NCBI RefSeq assembly: GCF_002752355.1
Contig: NZ_MRAV01000014.1
Span: 62,001-126,000 of the forward strand
Source of the DNA: Leucobacter sp. OLIS6
Lineage (GTDB): Bacteria; Actinomycetota; Actinomycetes; Actinomycetales; Microbacteriaceae
Length of the DNA stretch: 64,000 nucleotides
Direction of reading: 5' to 3'
The translations under genes were made by a program, and so were the position numbers. Under the pieces are notes generated by a model. That model was not told where the DNA came from. It made no database searches and was given only the letters and a program-made list of their open reading frames with translations. This document shows positions 17,035 to 25,002 of the stretch, one piece after another. How positions within the stretch are numbered: position 1 is the first letter of the stretch; the number at the start of each line of letters is the position of its first letter.

Positions 17035-17418
17035 ATGGCTAGAGTCAAGCGGGCCGTCAACGCCCACAAGAAGCGTCGCGTCATCCTCGAGCGTGCCGAG
17101 GGCTACCGCGGACAGCGTTCGCGCCTGTACCGCAAGGCCAAGGAGCAGGTCACCCACTCGCTCGTCTACTCGTACAACGACCGTCGCAAGAAGAAGGGCG
17201 ACTTCCGTCGCCTGTGGATCCAGCGCATCAACGCTGGCGCCCGTGCCAACGGCCTGACCTACAACCGCTTCATCCAGGGCCTCGCCCTGGCCGGCGTCGA
17301 GGTCGACCGTCGCATGCTCTCCGAGCTGGCCACCAACGAGCCCGCTGCCTTCGCCGCGCTCGTCGAGGTCGCGAAGAACGCCCTCCCCGAGGACGTCAAC
17401 GCGCCCAAGGCCGCCTAA
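17035..17418 (+). CDS. rplT: ribosomal protein bL20
   Basis: 127 aa, basic; starts [19 protein letters not shown] and carries the [12 protein letters not shown] signature (60-71). bL20 is needed early in 50S assembly and in many bacteria represses its own operon by binding the leader. Its AAGGA is 8-9 nt before the ATG. The gene ends 14 nt before an intrinsic terminator. Confidence 0.98.
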   Translation: MARVKRAVNAHKKRRVILERAEGYRGQRSRLYRKAKEQVTHSLVYSYNDRRKKKGDFRRLWIQRINAGARANGLTYNRFIQGLALAGVEVDRRMLSELATNEPAAFAALVEVAKNALPEDVNAPKAA

Positions 17419-17431
17419 GCATCTCGCTTCC

Positions 17432-17471
17432 CGAGAACCCCGTCGCATTCGCGACGGGGTTCTCGCGTTTT
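17432..17471 (+). terminator. rho-independent terminator of infC-rpmI-rplT
   Basis: A 15-bp perfect stem (17432-17446 with 17451-17465; ATTC loop) is followed by GCGTTTT. It is the most canonical terminator of the window. Confidence 0.93.
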
Positions 17472-17479
17472 CGGGCGCG

Positions 17480-17620
17480 GAAGCCGGGTCCCGGGCGGCG
17501 CAGCCGGGTGTCGAGCGGCGCAGCCAAGTTTCGGGTGCGGGAAATGGTGGGTCGCGCAGCCAGCGACTCGCATTCGCAGCCCCCGAGGTTCGGGGCGGTT
17601 CGGGGCGGTTCAGTTCGGTC
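17480..17620 (+). repeat. short degenerate direct repeats upstream of the methyltransferase gene
   Basis: Between the rplT terminator and the next promoter lie near-copies of CGGCGCAGCC followed by GGGTGTCGAG or AAGTTTCGGG (about 17497-17545), then GGGGCGGTTC twice in tandem (about 17590-17612). No gene is visible. These look like slippage-prone spacer sequence. Confidence 0.4.
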
Positions 17621-17669
17621 CGTCTCGCCTGCCCCGTCCGCCGTCCCGCCCGCCCGGCCCCGTGGGGAC

Positions 17670-17681
17670 TACCCTGGACTG
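17670..17681 (+). promoter_or_regulatory. leaderless -10 of the methyltransferase
   Basis: TACCCT (17670-17675) ends 6 nt before the GTG at 17682. Confidence 0.6.
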
Positions 17682-18533
17682 GTGAACGAGATCCTCGACA
17701 ATCCGAAGGCCGGACGCGTGCGGGCGCCCGCAGCACTCTCCCGCAAGAAAATCCGGCAGGAGCAGGGCCGGTTCCTGGTCGAGGGCCTGCAGGCCGTGCG
17801 CGAGCTGCTCGTGCACCGTCCGGAGCTCGCCGAGACGGTGTACGTCTCGCTCGACGGGGACCAGCGCCTCATCGAGGTGGACCGCCTGGTCGACGAGGCC
17901 GAGGCGAGCACACGGCGCGACGGCCGCGAGCTCCCGCTCGTGCGCGTGACCGCGCCCGTGCTCGCGGCGATGGCCGAGACCGTCACACCGCAGGGCGTGA
18001 TCGCGGTCGCCCGCAGCTGGGAGGTCGCCGATGCCGCGCAGCAGGCGAATGCGCTCGCGAAGGCGCTGAACGGCGCGAAGCTCGTCGCGATCATGCACGA
18101 GGTGCGGGATCCCGGCAACGCGGGCACGGTGCTGCGCGCGGCCGACGCCGCGGGCGCCGACGCCGTGGTGTTCGCCGGCGCGAGCATCGACCCGTTCCAC
18201 CCGAAGGTCGTGCGCTCCACGACGGGTTCGCTGTTCCACCTGCCTGTGGTGACCGCCCCCGATCTCGCTGCGGCGATCGACGCCGCCCGAGCCGCGGGCC
18301 TGGCCGTGCTCGCCGCCGACGTGAACGGCGCCGAGCTCGCCCCCGGAGATCCGGCCCTGGCCGGATCCGTCGCCTGGGTGTTCGGCAACGAGGCCCACGG
18401 GCTCACGGACGAGGAGCGCGGGCTCGCGGATGCGGCCCGCAGACTGCCGATCTACGGCGCGGCCGAATCGCTGAACCTCGCGACCGCCGCGTCGGTCTGC
18501 CTGTACACGACGGCGTTCGCGCAGCGCGTCTGA
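17682..18533 (+). CDS. TrmH/SpoU-family RNA 2'-O-methyltransferase
   Basis: 283 aa, SPOUT class. An N-terminal substrate-binding part (about 15-100; ALSRKKIRQEQGRFLVEG) precedes the knotted SAM domain with motif 1 (VRDPGNAGTVLRAADAAG), motif 2 (AWVFGNEAHGL) and motif 3 (IYGAAESLNLATAASV). It methylates ribose 2'-OH in rRNA or tRNA; the exact nucleotide is not predictable. The gene usually sits between rplT and pheS in actinobacteria; here 15 kb of other genes separate it from pheS. Confidence 0.92.
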   Translation: MNEILDNPKAGRVRAPAALSRKKIRQEQGRFLVEGLQAVRELLVHRPELAETVYVSLDGDQRLIEVDRLVDEAEASTRRDGRELPLVRVTAPVLAAMAETVTPQGVIAVARSWEVADAAQQANALAKALNGAKLVAIMHEVRDPGNAGTVLRAADAAGADAVVFAGASIDPFHPKVVRSTTGSLFHLPVVTAPDLAAAIDAARAAGLAVLAADVNGAELAPGDPALAGSVAWVFGNEAHGLTDEERGLADAARRLPIYGAAESLNLATAASVCLYTTAFAQRV

Positions 18534-18575
18534 GCGGGCGACGACGACGGCCGATACGGCCGAGACGACGACGTC

Positions 18576-18601
18576 CGCGAGCCGGGCAAACCCGGCCCGC
18601 G
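18576..18601. terminator. hairpin between convergent genes
   Basis: CGCG-A-GCCGGG, a CAAA loop and CCCGGC-C-CGCG give 10 bp with one mismatch. There is no U tract. It separates the methyltransferase gene from the ABC operon. Confidence 0.6.
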
Positions 18602-18623
18602 GCCGTGGCCGCTGCGCCGAGCG

Positions 18624-19352
18624 CTACCGGATGTGCAGCTCCTCGAGCAGCCGCTGCCGGAGCGGCACCAGCGAGGCGTCGGCGGGGTCCCGCGGACGCG
18701 CGCTGTCGGGCACATGCTGATAGGCGATCCCGCCCGCGTTGAGGACGAGGATCCGGTCGGCGAGGCGGATCGCCTCGTCGATGTCGTGGGTGACGAGCAC
18801 GACGGCCGGGCCGTGCCGATCCACGAGTTCCGCCACGAGCGTCTGCATCTCGATCCGCTTGATCGCGTCGAGCGCCGCGAAGGGCTCGTCGAGCAGGAGG
18901 AGCTGCGGTTCCCGCACGAGGGCCCGGGCGAGCGCGACGCGCTGCGCCTCGCCGCCCGAGAGCGTCGCGGGCCAGTTGCGCTCCCGTCCCGCGAGACCGA
19001 CCTCCTCCAGCGCGTGCGCGGCCGCGGCGCGTGTCGCTTCCGTCCGGGGCAGTCCGATCGCGACGTTCGCGAGGACCCGCTTCGACGGGATCAGCCGCGG
19101 CTCCTGGTAGACGAACGTGCTCCGCTCGGGGACCAGGACGTCACCGGCATCGGGCCGCTGCAGGCCGGCCAGCACGCGCAGCAGCGAGGTCTTGCCGGTG
19201 CCGCTCGGCCCGAGGAGCACGACGAACTCGCCGCTGCGCACGTCGAGGTCGATGCGATCGAGCACCGGGTGCTCGCCGAAGGAGAGGGAGGCGCCGCGGA
19301 CGCGGACACGGAGATCCTCCTCGATTCCGATGGATGCGGTTTCGATGCTCAT
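18624..19352 (-). CDS. ABC transporter ATPase, SsuB/TauB type
   Basis: 242 aa. Walker [11 protein letters not shown]-loop VYQEPRLIP, signature LSGGEAQRV, Walker B LLLLDEPF and H-loop VTHDIDEA are all present; the [10 protein letters not shown] spacing is that of sulfonate/taurine/nitrate ATPases. It energises the permease at 19349. The ATG at 19352 overlaps the permease stop (ATGA). It is the last gene of the six-gene minus-strand operon that starts at 24782. Confidence 0.92.
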   Translation of the reverse strand: MSIETASIGIEEDLRVRVRGASLSFGEHPVLDRIDLDVRSGEFVVLLGPSGTGKTSLLRVLAGLQRPDAGDVLVPERSTFVYQEPRLIPSKRVLANVAIGLPRTEATRAAAAHALEEVGLAGRERNWPATLSGGEAQRVALARALVREPQLLLLDEPFAALDAIKRIEMQTLVAELVDRHGPAVVLVTHDIDEAIRLADRILVLNAGGIAYQHVPDSARPRDPADASLVPLRQRLLEELHIR

Positions 19353-20245
19353 CGCAGTGCCACCCCCGCTCGCCACGGCAGCAGGATCCGCTCGAGCAGG
19401 CGCACGACCGCGTCGAACAGCAGCCCGAGCAGTGCGTAGACCACGACGCAGAGGAAGAGGTAGTCGACCCGGTTGACCTGCTGCGCGAGCGAGACGAGAT
19501 ACCCGAGCCCGACCCGGGTGCCAACGTTCTCGGCGGCGATGAGGGCGCCGATGCTGATGCTCAGGCTGATGCGCAGCGCCATCAGGATCCCCGGCAGCGC
19601 GAGCGGCAGCACGACCTCCCGGATGAGTCCGGCCCCGCCGAGGCCGTAGCCGCGGGCCGCCTCGACGAGCCGCCGGTCGATGCCGCGGACGGCCAGGTAG
19701 ACGTACGCGTACATGGGCGCGATCGTCGCGAAGGCGATCACGAGCACCTTGAACTGCTCGTCGATGCCGAACCAGGCGATGAACAGCGGGATCACCGCGA
19801 GGAAGGGGATCGCCCGCACCACCTGCAGGGATCCGTCGACGAGGTCCTCGCCCGCCTTCGAGAGCCCGGCGACGAGCCCGAGGGCGAGCCCGAGGCCGGC
19901 GCCGAGCACGACGCCGATCAGCACGCGGGTCAGCGAGGCCCCGAGCGAGACCGCGAGCTGCCCGCTGGCGAGCAGATCCCAGCCGGCGGCCAGCACGTCG
20001 GGGATCTTCGGCAGCACCGCCGCGGGGACGAGCTCGAGGGCCGAGACGATCCACCAAGCGAGGAGCACCGATCCGGGCAGCGCGATGCGGCGCAGCAGGA
20101 CGGCGCCGCGGTGGGCGACCCGCTCGCGCGGGTAGTCGGGGGATCGGAGCGCGATCGGCGCTTCGACCGGGCGGGCCGGTGTCGGGGCCGATCCATGGAT
20201 CGCCCCCGACACCGGTGCCTCAGCCCAGGTCTGCGATGAGGCCAT
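19349..20245 (-). CDS. ABC transporter permease, SsuC/TauC type
   Basis: 298 aa: about 50 cytosolic residues, then six membrane helices. The EAA-type coupling loop is VEAARGYGLGGAGLIREVVLPLALPGI. The Ssu/Tau/Nrt permease family forms a homodimer that imports small anionic or organosulfur compounds. The start overlaps the substrate-binding gene by 26 nt; no closer start is seen in frame. Confidence 0.92.
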   Translation of the reverse strand: MASSQTWAEAPVSGAIHGSAPTPARPVEAPIALRSPDYPRERVAHRGAVLLRRIALPGSVLLAWWIVSALELVPAAVLPKIPDVLAAGWDLLASGQLAVSLGASLTRVLIGVVLGAGLGLALGLVAGLSKAGEDLVDGSLQVVRAIPFLAVIPLFIAWFGIDEQFKVLVIAFATIAPMYAYVYLAVRGIDRRLVEAARGYGLGGAGLIREVVLPLALPGILMALRISLSISIGALIAAENVGTRVGLGYLVSLAQQVNRVDYLFLCVVVYALLGLLFDAVVRLLERILLPWRAGVALR

Positions 20246-21260
20246 TCGCCTGCACGCCCTTCGGGGTCACGCCGTTCTTCGCGAAGAGGTCGGCGATGGA
20301 TTGCACACGGGTGCGATCCTGAGCGTTCGGCAGGCGCAGGGTCGCCGGACGCGAGCGGTTGACCTCGAGCTGCCAGGCGAGCGCGTCGCCGGTCAGCGCC
20401 CGCGGGCCGGTCGTTTCGAAGACGTTGACGAAGCGCTCGGGGTGCTTCGCGCGATCGGCGACGAGGGGCGTCGCGGCCTGCACGACGGCCTTCGCGATGT
20501 CGGGCCGCTCCTGCAGCAGGTCGGTGGTGAACAGGATGATCTCGCGATCCTGCGAGTCGATGTCGTGCTCGGTCGCGACGATGATGCCGGTCGCCTTCGC
20601 CTGCCGGAAGAAGTCGCCGAACGTCGAGATCGCGTCGACCTTGCCCGAGGCGAACGCGGCGAGGGCGTCCGCGGGCTGCAGGTACTTGAGCGTCACCTCG
20701 GACGGCGCGATCCCGGCCTGGGCGAGCGCCTGGAGCACGATGTACTCGCCCTTGCCCGCCGGGTTCACGGCGACGGTCTTACCCCGGAGGTCGGCGACCG
20801 CCCGCGCACCGCTCGCCTTCGTCGCGATGATCCCGGAGTCGTCGCCCGCGGTCTCGGTGTCGAGCACGGCGCCGATGCGGATGGGCGCTTCCTTGGCCGC
20901 CGCGCCGACGACGGGTGTGAACGCGCCCTCGCTGACCTGCAGTTCTCCGGTGCTGAACAGGGGGAGGTTCGCCGAGACCGCGCCCTTCGCAGGGACCCAG
21001 TCGACGGTCGCGCCGAGCGGCTCGAGAGCCTGCTCCAGGGTGCCGTCGTGCTTCGCGACGGCGAGCCAGCCGATGTTGCCCGGGTCGGTGACCCGCAGGG
21101 TGTAGCTCTCGCCCGAACCCTTCGACGTCGATCCGCCGTCGGACTTCGCGCCGCTCTCGAGCGCCGACGCCGAGGAGGAGCATGCCGCGAGCATCGCGGT
21201 CGTCGCGATGATCAGTGCGGCGGCTCCGGCGCGGAGCAGGGTTCGTGATGTGGTCTTCAT
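20220..21260 (-). CDS. ABC transporter substrate-binding lipoprotein, SsuA/NMT1 type
   Basis: 346 aa. A lipoprotein signal ends in LAAC (Cys 27), followed by a Ser/Gly-rich linker to about residue 50. The mature part is the SsuA/ThiY/NMT1-like two-lobe fold, with conserved-type segments LRGKTVAVNPAGKG and LKYLQPADALAAFASGKVDA. It would capture an organosulfur substrate outside the membrane. It lies between the hydrolase (22210) and the permease in the operon. Confidence 0.9.
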   Translation of the reverse strand: MKTTSRTLLRAGAAALIIATTAMLAACSSSASALESGAKSDGGSTSKGSGESYTLRVTDPGNIGWLAVAKHDGTLEQALEPLGATVDWVPAKGAVSANLPLFSTGELQVSEGAFTPVVGAAAKEAPIRIGAVLDTETAGDDSGIIATKASGARAVADLRGKTVAVNPAGKGEYIVLQALAQAGIAPSEVTLKYLQPADALAAFASGKVDAISTFGDFFRQAKATGIIVATEHDIDSQDREIILFTTDLLQERPDIAKAVVQAATPLVADRAKHPERFVNVFETTGPRALTGDALAWQLEVNRSRPATLRLPNAQDRTRVQSIADLFAKNGVTPKGVQANGLIADLG

Positions 21261-21319
21261 GTGCAGCGGGGTCCTTTCGAGCGTGCCGCGTGCGTGGCTG
21301 GGATGGGGCAGGAGAGAGG

Positions 21320-22210
21320 TCAGAGTTCGGAGAGGGCCGGAACGGGGGCCGCGGCGAGGGCGTGCCGCAGGTGGCCGACCACCGCTCCGATGAGCGCGGG
21401 GGAGGAGAACTGCGGGTCCTCGTGGTCGGCATCGGCGATCTCGAGCAGCGTCGATTCGGCGCCGACCGAGCGCAGCGCGCCGTGCCAGGTGCGCTGCGCG
21501 TACCGGATCTCGGCGGAGTCGTCGGAGCCGGTGAGCAGCAGGAACGACGGGAGGCCGCTCGGATCGAGCTGCGCGAGGTGCCTTCGCGGATCGCCGTCGA
21601 GCGCCTCGTCGAGGGTGACCGCGCCGAAGTCCTCGGTGCCGATGAACGGGACGAAGGGGTCTCGGGGGCTGGGCGGCTCGGCGCCGCCGCGGTCCCAGAA
21701 CCCGCCGGGTCGCTGGGCCGGCGGGTAGCGGTGCGCGAGGAACCGCGATGCCGGATCCAGCGGCGCGTACCAGGACACGACCGCGGCCGGGCGGGTGGCG
21801 AGCCGGTCCTCGGCCAGCCCCTTCGTGACCGCGAGCGACGCGAGGTGCCCGCCGGCGGACGCGCCGCCGATGCCCAGGATCGGTGCGGCACTGTCGATGC
21901 CGAGCTCCTCGGCGTGCGCTTCGAGGTGCGCGATGAGCGCGAGCACGTCATCGACGTTCTGCGGATAGGGACGCTCGGTCGTGAGCGCGTAGTTGGCGTT
22001 GACCACTGCGACGCCGGTCCGGGCGAGCGCCGCCGGGATCCGCTCGCTCGCGGCCTTGTCGCCGAAGCGCCATCCGCCTCCGTGCAGGAACACGAATGCC
22101 CCGGGAAGAGCACGATGCTCGGGGACGAACAGATCGAAGGCGGCGGGGCGCAACCCGTCCGCTGCGGGCCGGTATTCGATGTCGCGGAGCACCGTGAAGC
22201 CGCCGCTCAC
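21320..22210 (-). CDS. alpha/beta hydrolase, HSL/BD-FAE-like
   Basis: 296 aa. The oxyanion motif HGGGW (43-47), nucleophile GGASAGG (Ser 118), a probable acid Asp in LLTGSDDSAE and His in DADHEDPQF make up a complete esterase triad of the hormone-sensitive-lipase/kynurenine-formamidase branch. The GTG at 22210 overlaps the monooxygenase stop (GTGA), so the two are translated together, suggesting successive steps: cleavage of an ester or thioester/amide bond in the sulfur substrate or its product. The substrate is unknown. Confidence 0.87.
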   Translation of the reverse strand: MSGGFTVLRDIEYRPAADGLRPAAFDLFVPEHRALPGAFVFLHGGGWRFGDKAASERIPAALARTGVAVVNANYALTTERPYPQNVDDVLALIAHLEAHAEELGIDSAAPILGIGGASAGGHLASLAVTKGLAEDRLATRPAAVVSWYAPLDPASRFLAHRYPPAQRPGGFWDRGGAEPPSPRDPFVPFIGTEDFGAVTLDEALDGDPRRHLAQLDPSGLPSFLLLTGSDDSAEIRYAQRTWHGALRSVGAESTLLEIADADHEDPQFSSPALIGAVVGHLRHALAAAPVPALSEL

Positions 22211-23622
22211 GCGTTGACCCCCTGCAGCTCCGCCGTGGCGACGGACGGTCGCGTGCTCGACTCGGGGGAGCGGCGCAGCACCCCGGGCCGAGCAAGACCG
22301 AAGTGCTCCCGCAGCGTCTCGGTCGTGTACGAGGTGCGGGCGACGCCGCGACGCTGGAGCTCGGGCACGACGAAGTCGACGAAATCGGTGAACGCAGTGC
22401 GCATGAACGGCGGGAACACCTTGACCCCGTCGAACGCGCCCGAGACGTACCCGGCCTCGATCCAGTCGGCGACCTCGCGCGGATCGCCCACGACCACCGG
22501 GAAGTTCTTCTTGTTCGCGGTGAAACGGAAGAGGTCGTCGAAAGTGAAGTCGTGGTCGCCCACGATGCCGGCGAACTCGTCGAGCAGAGCACGGCCCGTG
22601 CCGTCCGCCGGAAGGGCGGTCGAATCCACGACGTCGATGACCCGTTCGCTCGGGCGGATGTCCCCGAGGTCGAGGCCGAGGTGCCGCCCGACGACGACGG
22701 GCGAGAACCGCTCGACCAGGTTCCGCTGCACCTCGTTGAACAGGTCCCGGGCGCGGGCGCGGGTCTCGCCGACGTAGATGTTGGCTCCGACCACAAAGGC
22801 GTAGTCCTCGGCCGAGCGTCCGGCGGCGACCGCGAGCTCTCGATTCCGCTGCGCGTAGGCGCGGTTCCACTCGATCGAGGCGTAGGGGCTGAACCGGACG
22901 TCGGCGTAGCGGGCACCCAGCGCGAAGGACTCCTCGGAGGTGCCGGCGTGCAGGATCGGCACGCGCCCCTGCGGCGATCGCGGAGCGTTCAACGGGCCCG
23001 CGACCTGGAAGTGCTGTCCGACGAAGTCGATCGGCTCGGCGGCCTCCGGGGCAAAGAGCCGTCCGCCCTCCTTGTCGCCGACGAACCAGTCGTCCGACCA
23101 GGAGTCCTGCAGGCGGGTGAAGATCTCGAGGTACTCGTTCGCGCGCACGTACGCGGAAGCGTGGTCGGGGCGCTCACCGTGTCCGAAGTTGCGATGCGCG
23201 GCGCCTCCCGGTGCGCCGGCGACGAAGTTGATACCGAAGCGTCCGCGCGAGAGGTGATCCACGTTGCTCGCGAGCTGGGCGGTGAGGTACGGATCGCTGT
23301 AGGTCGTGTTGACGCTCGCGATGAGGCCGATCCGCGAGGTGACCGCCGCAAGATAGGACGCGGCGGCGAAGCCGTTGAACTGGAACGCGTTGCGGATCAC
23401 GCCGCCTGGGTTCGCGTTCGAGCTGTCCTCCGTGTTGCCCCAGAAGAAGTAGTCGAAGACGCCGCGCTCGGCGGTGCGGGCGGTCTCGGCGAGCAGGCCG
23501 GGGGCGAAGATGCCGTCGAGCGATGACGAGCGCGAACGCCAGCCGCTGTTGGTGGCTCCGGTGGGCCAGTAGCTGAGCGCGAGGATCAGGTGATCGCGAT
23601 CGGTGCGGGGATGCTGGGGCAT
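22207..23622 (-). CDS. LLM-class flavin-dependent monooxygenase, NtaA/SnaA/DszA group
   Basis: 471 aa, TIM-barrel two-component monooxygenase that uses FMNH2 from a separate reductase. Group hallmarks are ALSYWPTG, WGNTEDSS, SRIGLIASVNTTYSDPYLTA-type strand, GRFGINFVAGAPGGAAHRNFG and PILHAGTSEESFALGARYADV. Relatives open C-N or C-S bonds (nitrilotriacetate, dibenzothiophene sulfone, N-acetyl-S-substituted cysteines). No reductase is encoded in the operon. Placed between a cysteine-synthase-like gene and an Ssu-type transporter, a role in freeing sulfur from an organosulfur compound is likely. Confidence 0.9.
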   Translation of the reverse strand: MPQHPRTDRDHLILALSYWPTGATNSGWRSRSSSLDGIFAPGLLAETARTAERGVFDYFFWGNTEDSSNANPGGVIRNAFQFNGFAAASYLAAVTSRIGLIASVNTTYSDPYLTAQLASNVDHLSRGRFGINFVAGAPGGAAHRNFGHGERPDHASAYVRANEYLEIFTRLQDSWSDDWFVGDKEGGRLFAPEAAEPIDFVGQHFQVAGPLNAPRSPQGRVPILHAGTSEESFALGARYADVRFSPYASIEWNRAYAQRNRELAVAAGRSAEDYAFVVGANIYVGETRARARDLFNEVQRNLVERFSPVVVGRHLGLDLGDIRPSERVIDVVDSTALPADGTGRALLDEFAGIVGDHDFTFDDLFRFTANKKNFPVVVGDPREVADWIEAGYVSGAFDGVKVFPPFMRTAFTDFVDFVVPELQRRGVARTSYTTETLREHFGLARPGVLRRSPESSTRPSVATAELQGVNA

Positions 23623-23663
23623 GAGAATCCTGTCAGGGGTCGGAACGAACCGGCGGGTCGGGT

Positions 23664-24782
23664 TCAGGCGAGGACGCGGGCGTCGGCGCGGGTCACGAGC
23701 ACGGTGTCGGGATCGGTGGATCCGTGCGTCGGCGCGGAGTAGTCGCCGCGGGCGAGCCGCTCGGCCAGTTCGGGGTACTCGTTCTCGCGCAGCCAGGCCA
23801 GGTTGTACTCGCGGGAGACGTAGTCGCGGGCGCTGTCGGCGGAGAACACCACGAAGACGTCGTCCTCGTCCGCCTCGGCGGCCAGCTCGAGGGCGATGCC
23901 GAGCGAGAGCGCCGAGGAGAGCCCGATGAGGAGCCCCTCCTCGCGCGCCGCCCGCCAGCCGAGTGCGATGGCCGCCTCGCGCTCACGGCGCTCGAGGCGG
24001 TCGATCACGTCGAGGTCGATGTTCTCGGGCCAGTCGCGCTCGAGATGCTCGGCACCCGGTTCGCCCGCCGCGACGCGGTACAGGTTGCTCTGGGAGTGCA
24101 TCGACCCGTGGAAATCGGTGGCGACGACCGTGATCTCGGGGTTCTGCTCGTGCAGGTAGGAACCCGTGCCGCTGACCGTGCCGCCCGTGGCGATCTGCGC
24201 GAGGAAGTGCGTGACGCGCCCGCCGGTCTGATGCCAGATCTCGGGGCCCGTCGAGGCGATGTGGGCGGCGGGGTTGTCGCCGTTCGACTCCTGGTGCGAC
24301 CACCAACCGTCGGCCTCGGCCTCCGCGCGGCGCTGCGCGACGTTGGCCCAGTTCTCGGGGTCCTCGCGGGGGACGTCGGGGCGGCCGGGCAGCAGCTCGA
24401 CGCCGAGGAACTCGAGCAGGCGCGCCTTCTCGGGGGAGAGCGTGGGCAGCGGGACCGAGCTCGAGGGGTGGCCGGTCGCGTTGCCCGCGAGCGCGATCCC
24501 GATCGCGGTGTTGCCGGCGCCCGTGTCGGTGATCCGGCCGCCGGGGCGGAGCTCGCCGCCGGCGATGGCCTCGCGCACGATGTTGAGGCCGATGCGGTCC
24601 TTCGAGGATCCGCCGAGGTTGAAGCCGTCGAGCTTCACGTAGACGGTGGCGGGCAGCCCCTCGGTGAGCCGGTTGAGCCGCACGAGCGGGGTGTTGCCGA
24701 TGAGGTCGAGCACGCTGTCGTAGGTGCGGCTGCGGCTCGGATCGGGGAAGGAGATCGGCAGGGCCTGAGCGGAGTGCGGCAT
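23664..24782 (-). CDS. PLP-dependent cysteine-synthase-family protein
   Basis: 372 aa, fold-type II PLP enzyme. Lys 61 in GGSSKDRIG is the PLP lysine, GGTVSGTG binds the phosphate, and FSADSARDY near the C-terminus replaces the usual FSDSGERY-type end. The usual substrate loop TSGNTG is changed to TGAGNTAIG, so it may be a lyase or beta-replacement enzyme for a substituted cysteine and not ordinary O-acetylserine sulfhydrylase. The ATG at 24782 follows AAGGAA; an upstream extension is possible but lacks such a site. It is the first gene of the operon. Confidence 0.87.
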   Translation of the reverse strand: MPHSAQALPISFPDPSRSRTYDSVLDLIGNTPLVRLNRLTEGLPATVYVKLDGFNLGGSSKDRIGLNIVREAIAGGELRPGGRITDTGAGNTAIGIALAGNATGHPSSSVPLPTLSPEKARLLEFLGVELLPGRPDVPREDPENWANVAQRRAEAEADGWWSHQESNGDNPAAHIASTGPEIWHQTGGRVTHFLAQIATGGTVSGTGSYLHEQNPEITVVATDFHGSMHSQSNLYRVAAGEPGAEHLERDWPENIDLDVIDRLERREREAAIALGWRAAREEGLLIGLSSALSLGIALELAAEADEDDVFVVFSADSARDYVSREYNLAWLRENEYPELAERLARGDYSAPTHGSTDPDTVLVTRADARVLA

Positions 24783-25002
24783 GGGGTTCCTTGTGCGAGA
24801 GGGGACCGGATCGGTCGGGTTCTTCCGCACAAGCTATGTCAGATCCACTAGCTCGTGTGATGTGTGAAGTAATGAGACGTTATGGTTTGAGGTGCAGGGT
24901 GATCGCTCGGGTGACGTCGCTGTGGAAAACGGGATCGGCGTTTTCGTTTGTTGGTATGTTACCGGTAGCCGATAGTCGGCGAATCTGAGTGACGGAGCTG
25001 AG
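24783..25002. promoter_or_regulatory. relatively AT-rich divergent promoter region
   Basis: 220 bp separate the organosulfur operon (left) from the subtilase (right) and contain clearly more A/T than the flanks. TATGTT (about 24955-24960) could be the subtilase -10, and on the minus strand TAGCTT-like sequence (about 24829-24836) could serve the operon. No clear operator palindrome is seen. The GGAG 5-8 nt before 25003 is the subtilase ribosome-binding site. AT-rich gaps like this one are typical Lsr2 targets. Confidence 0.4.
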
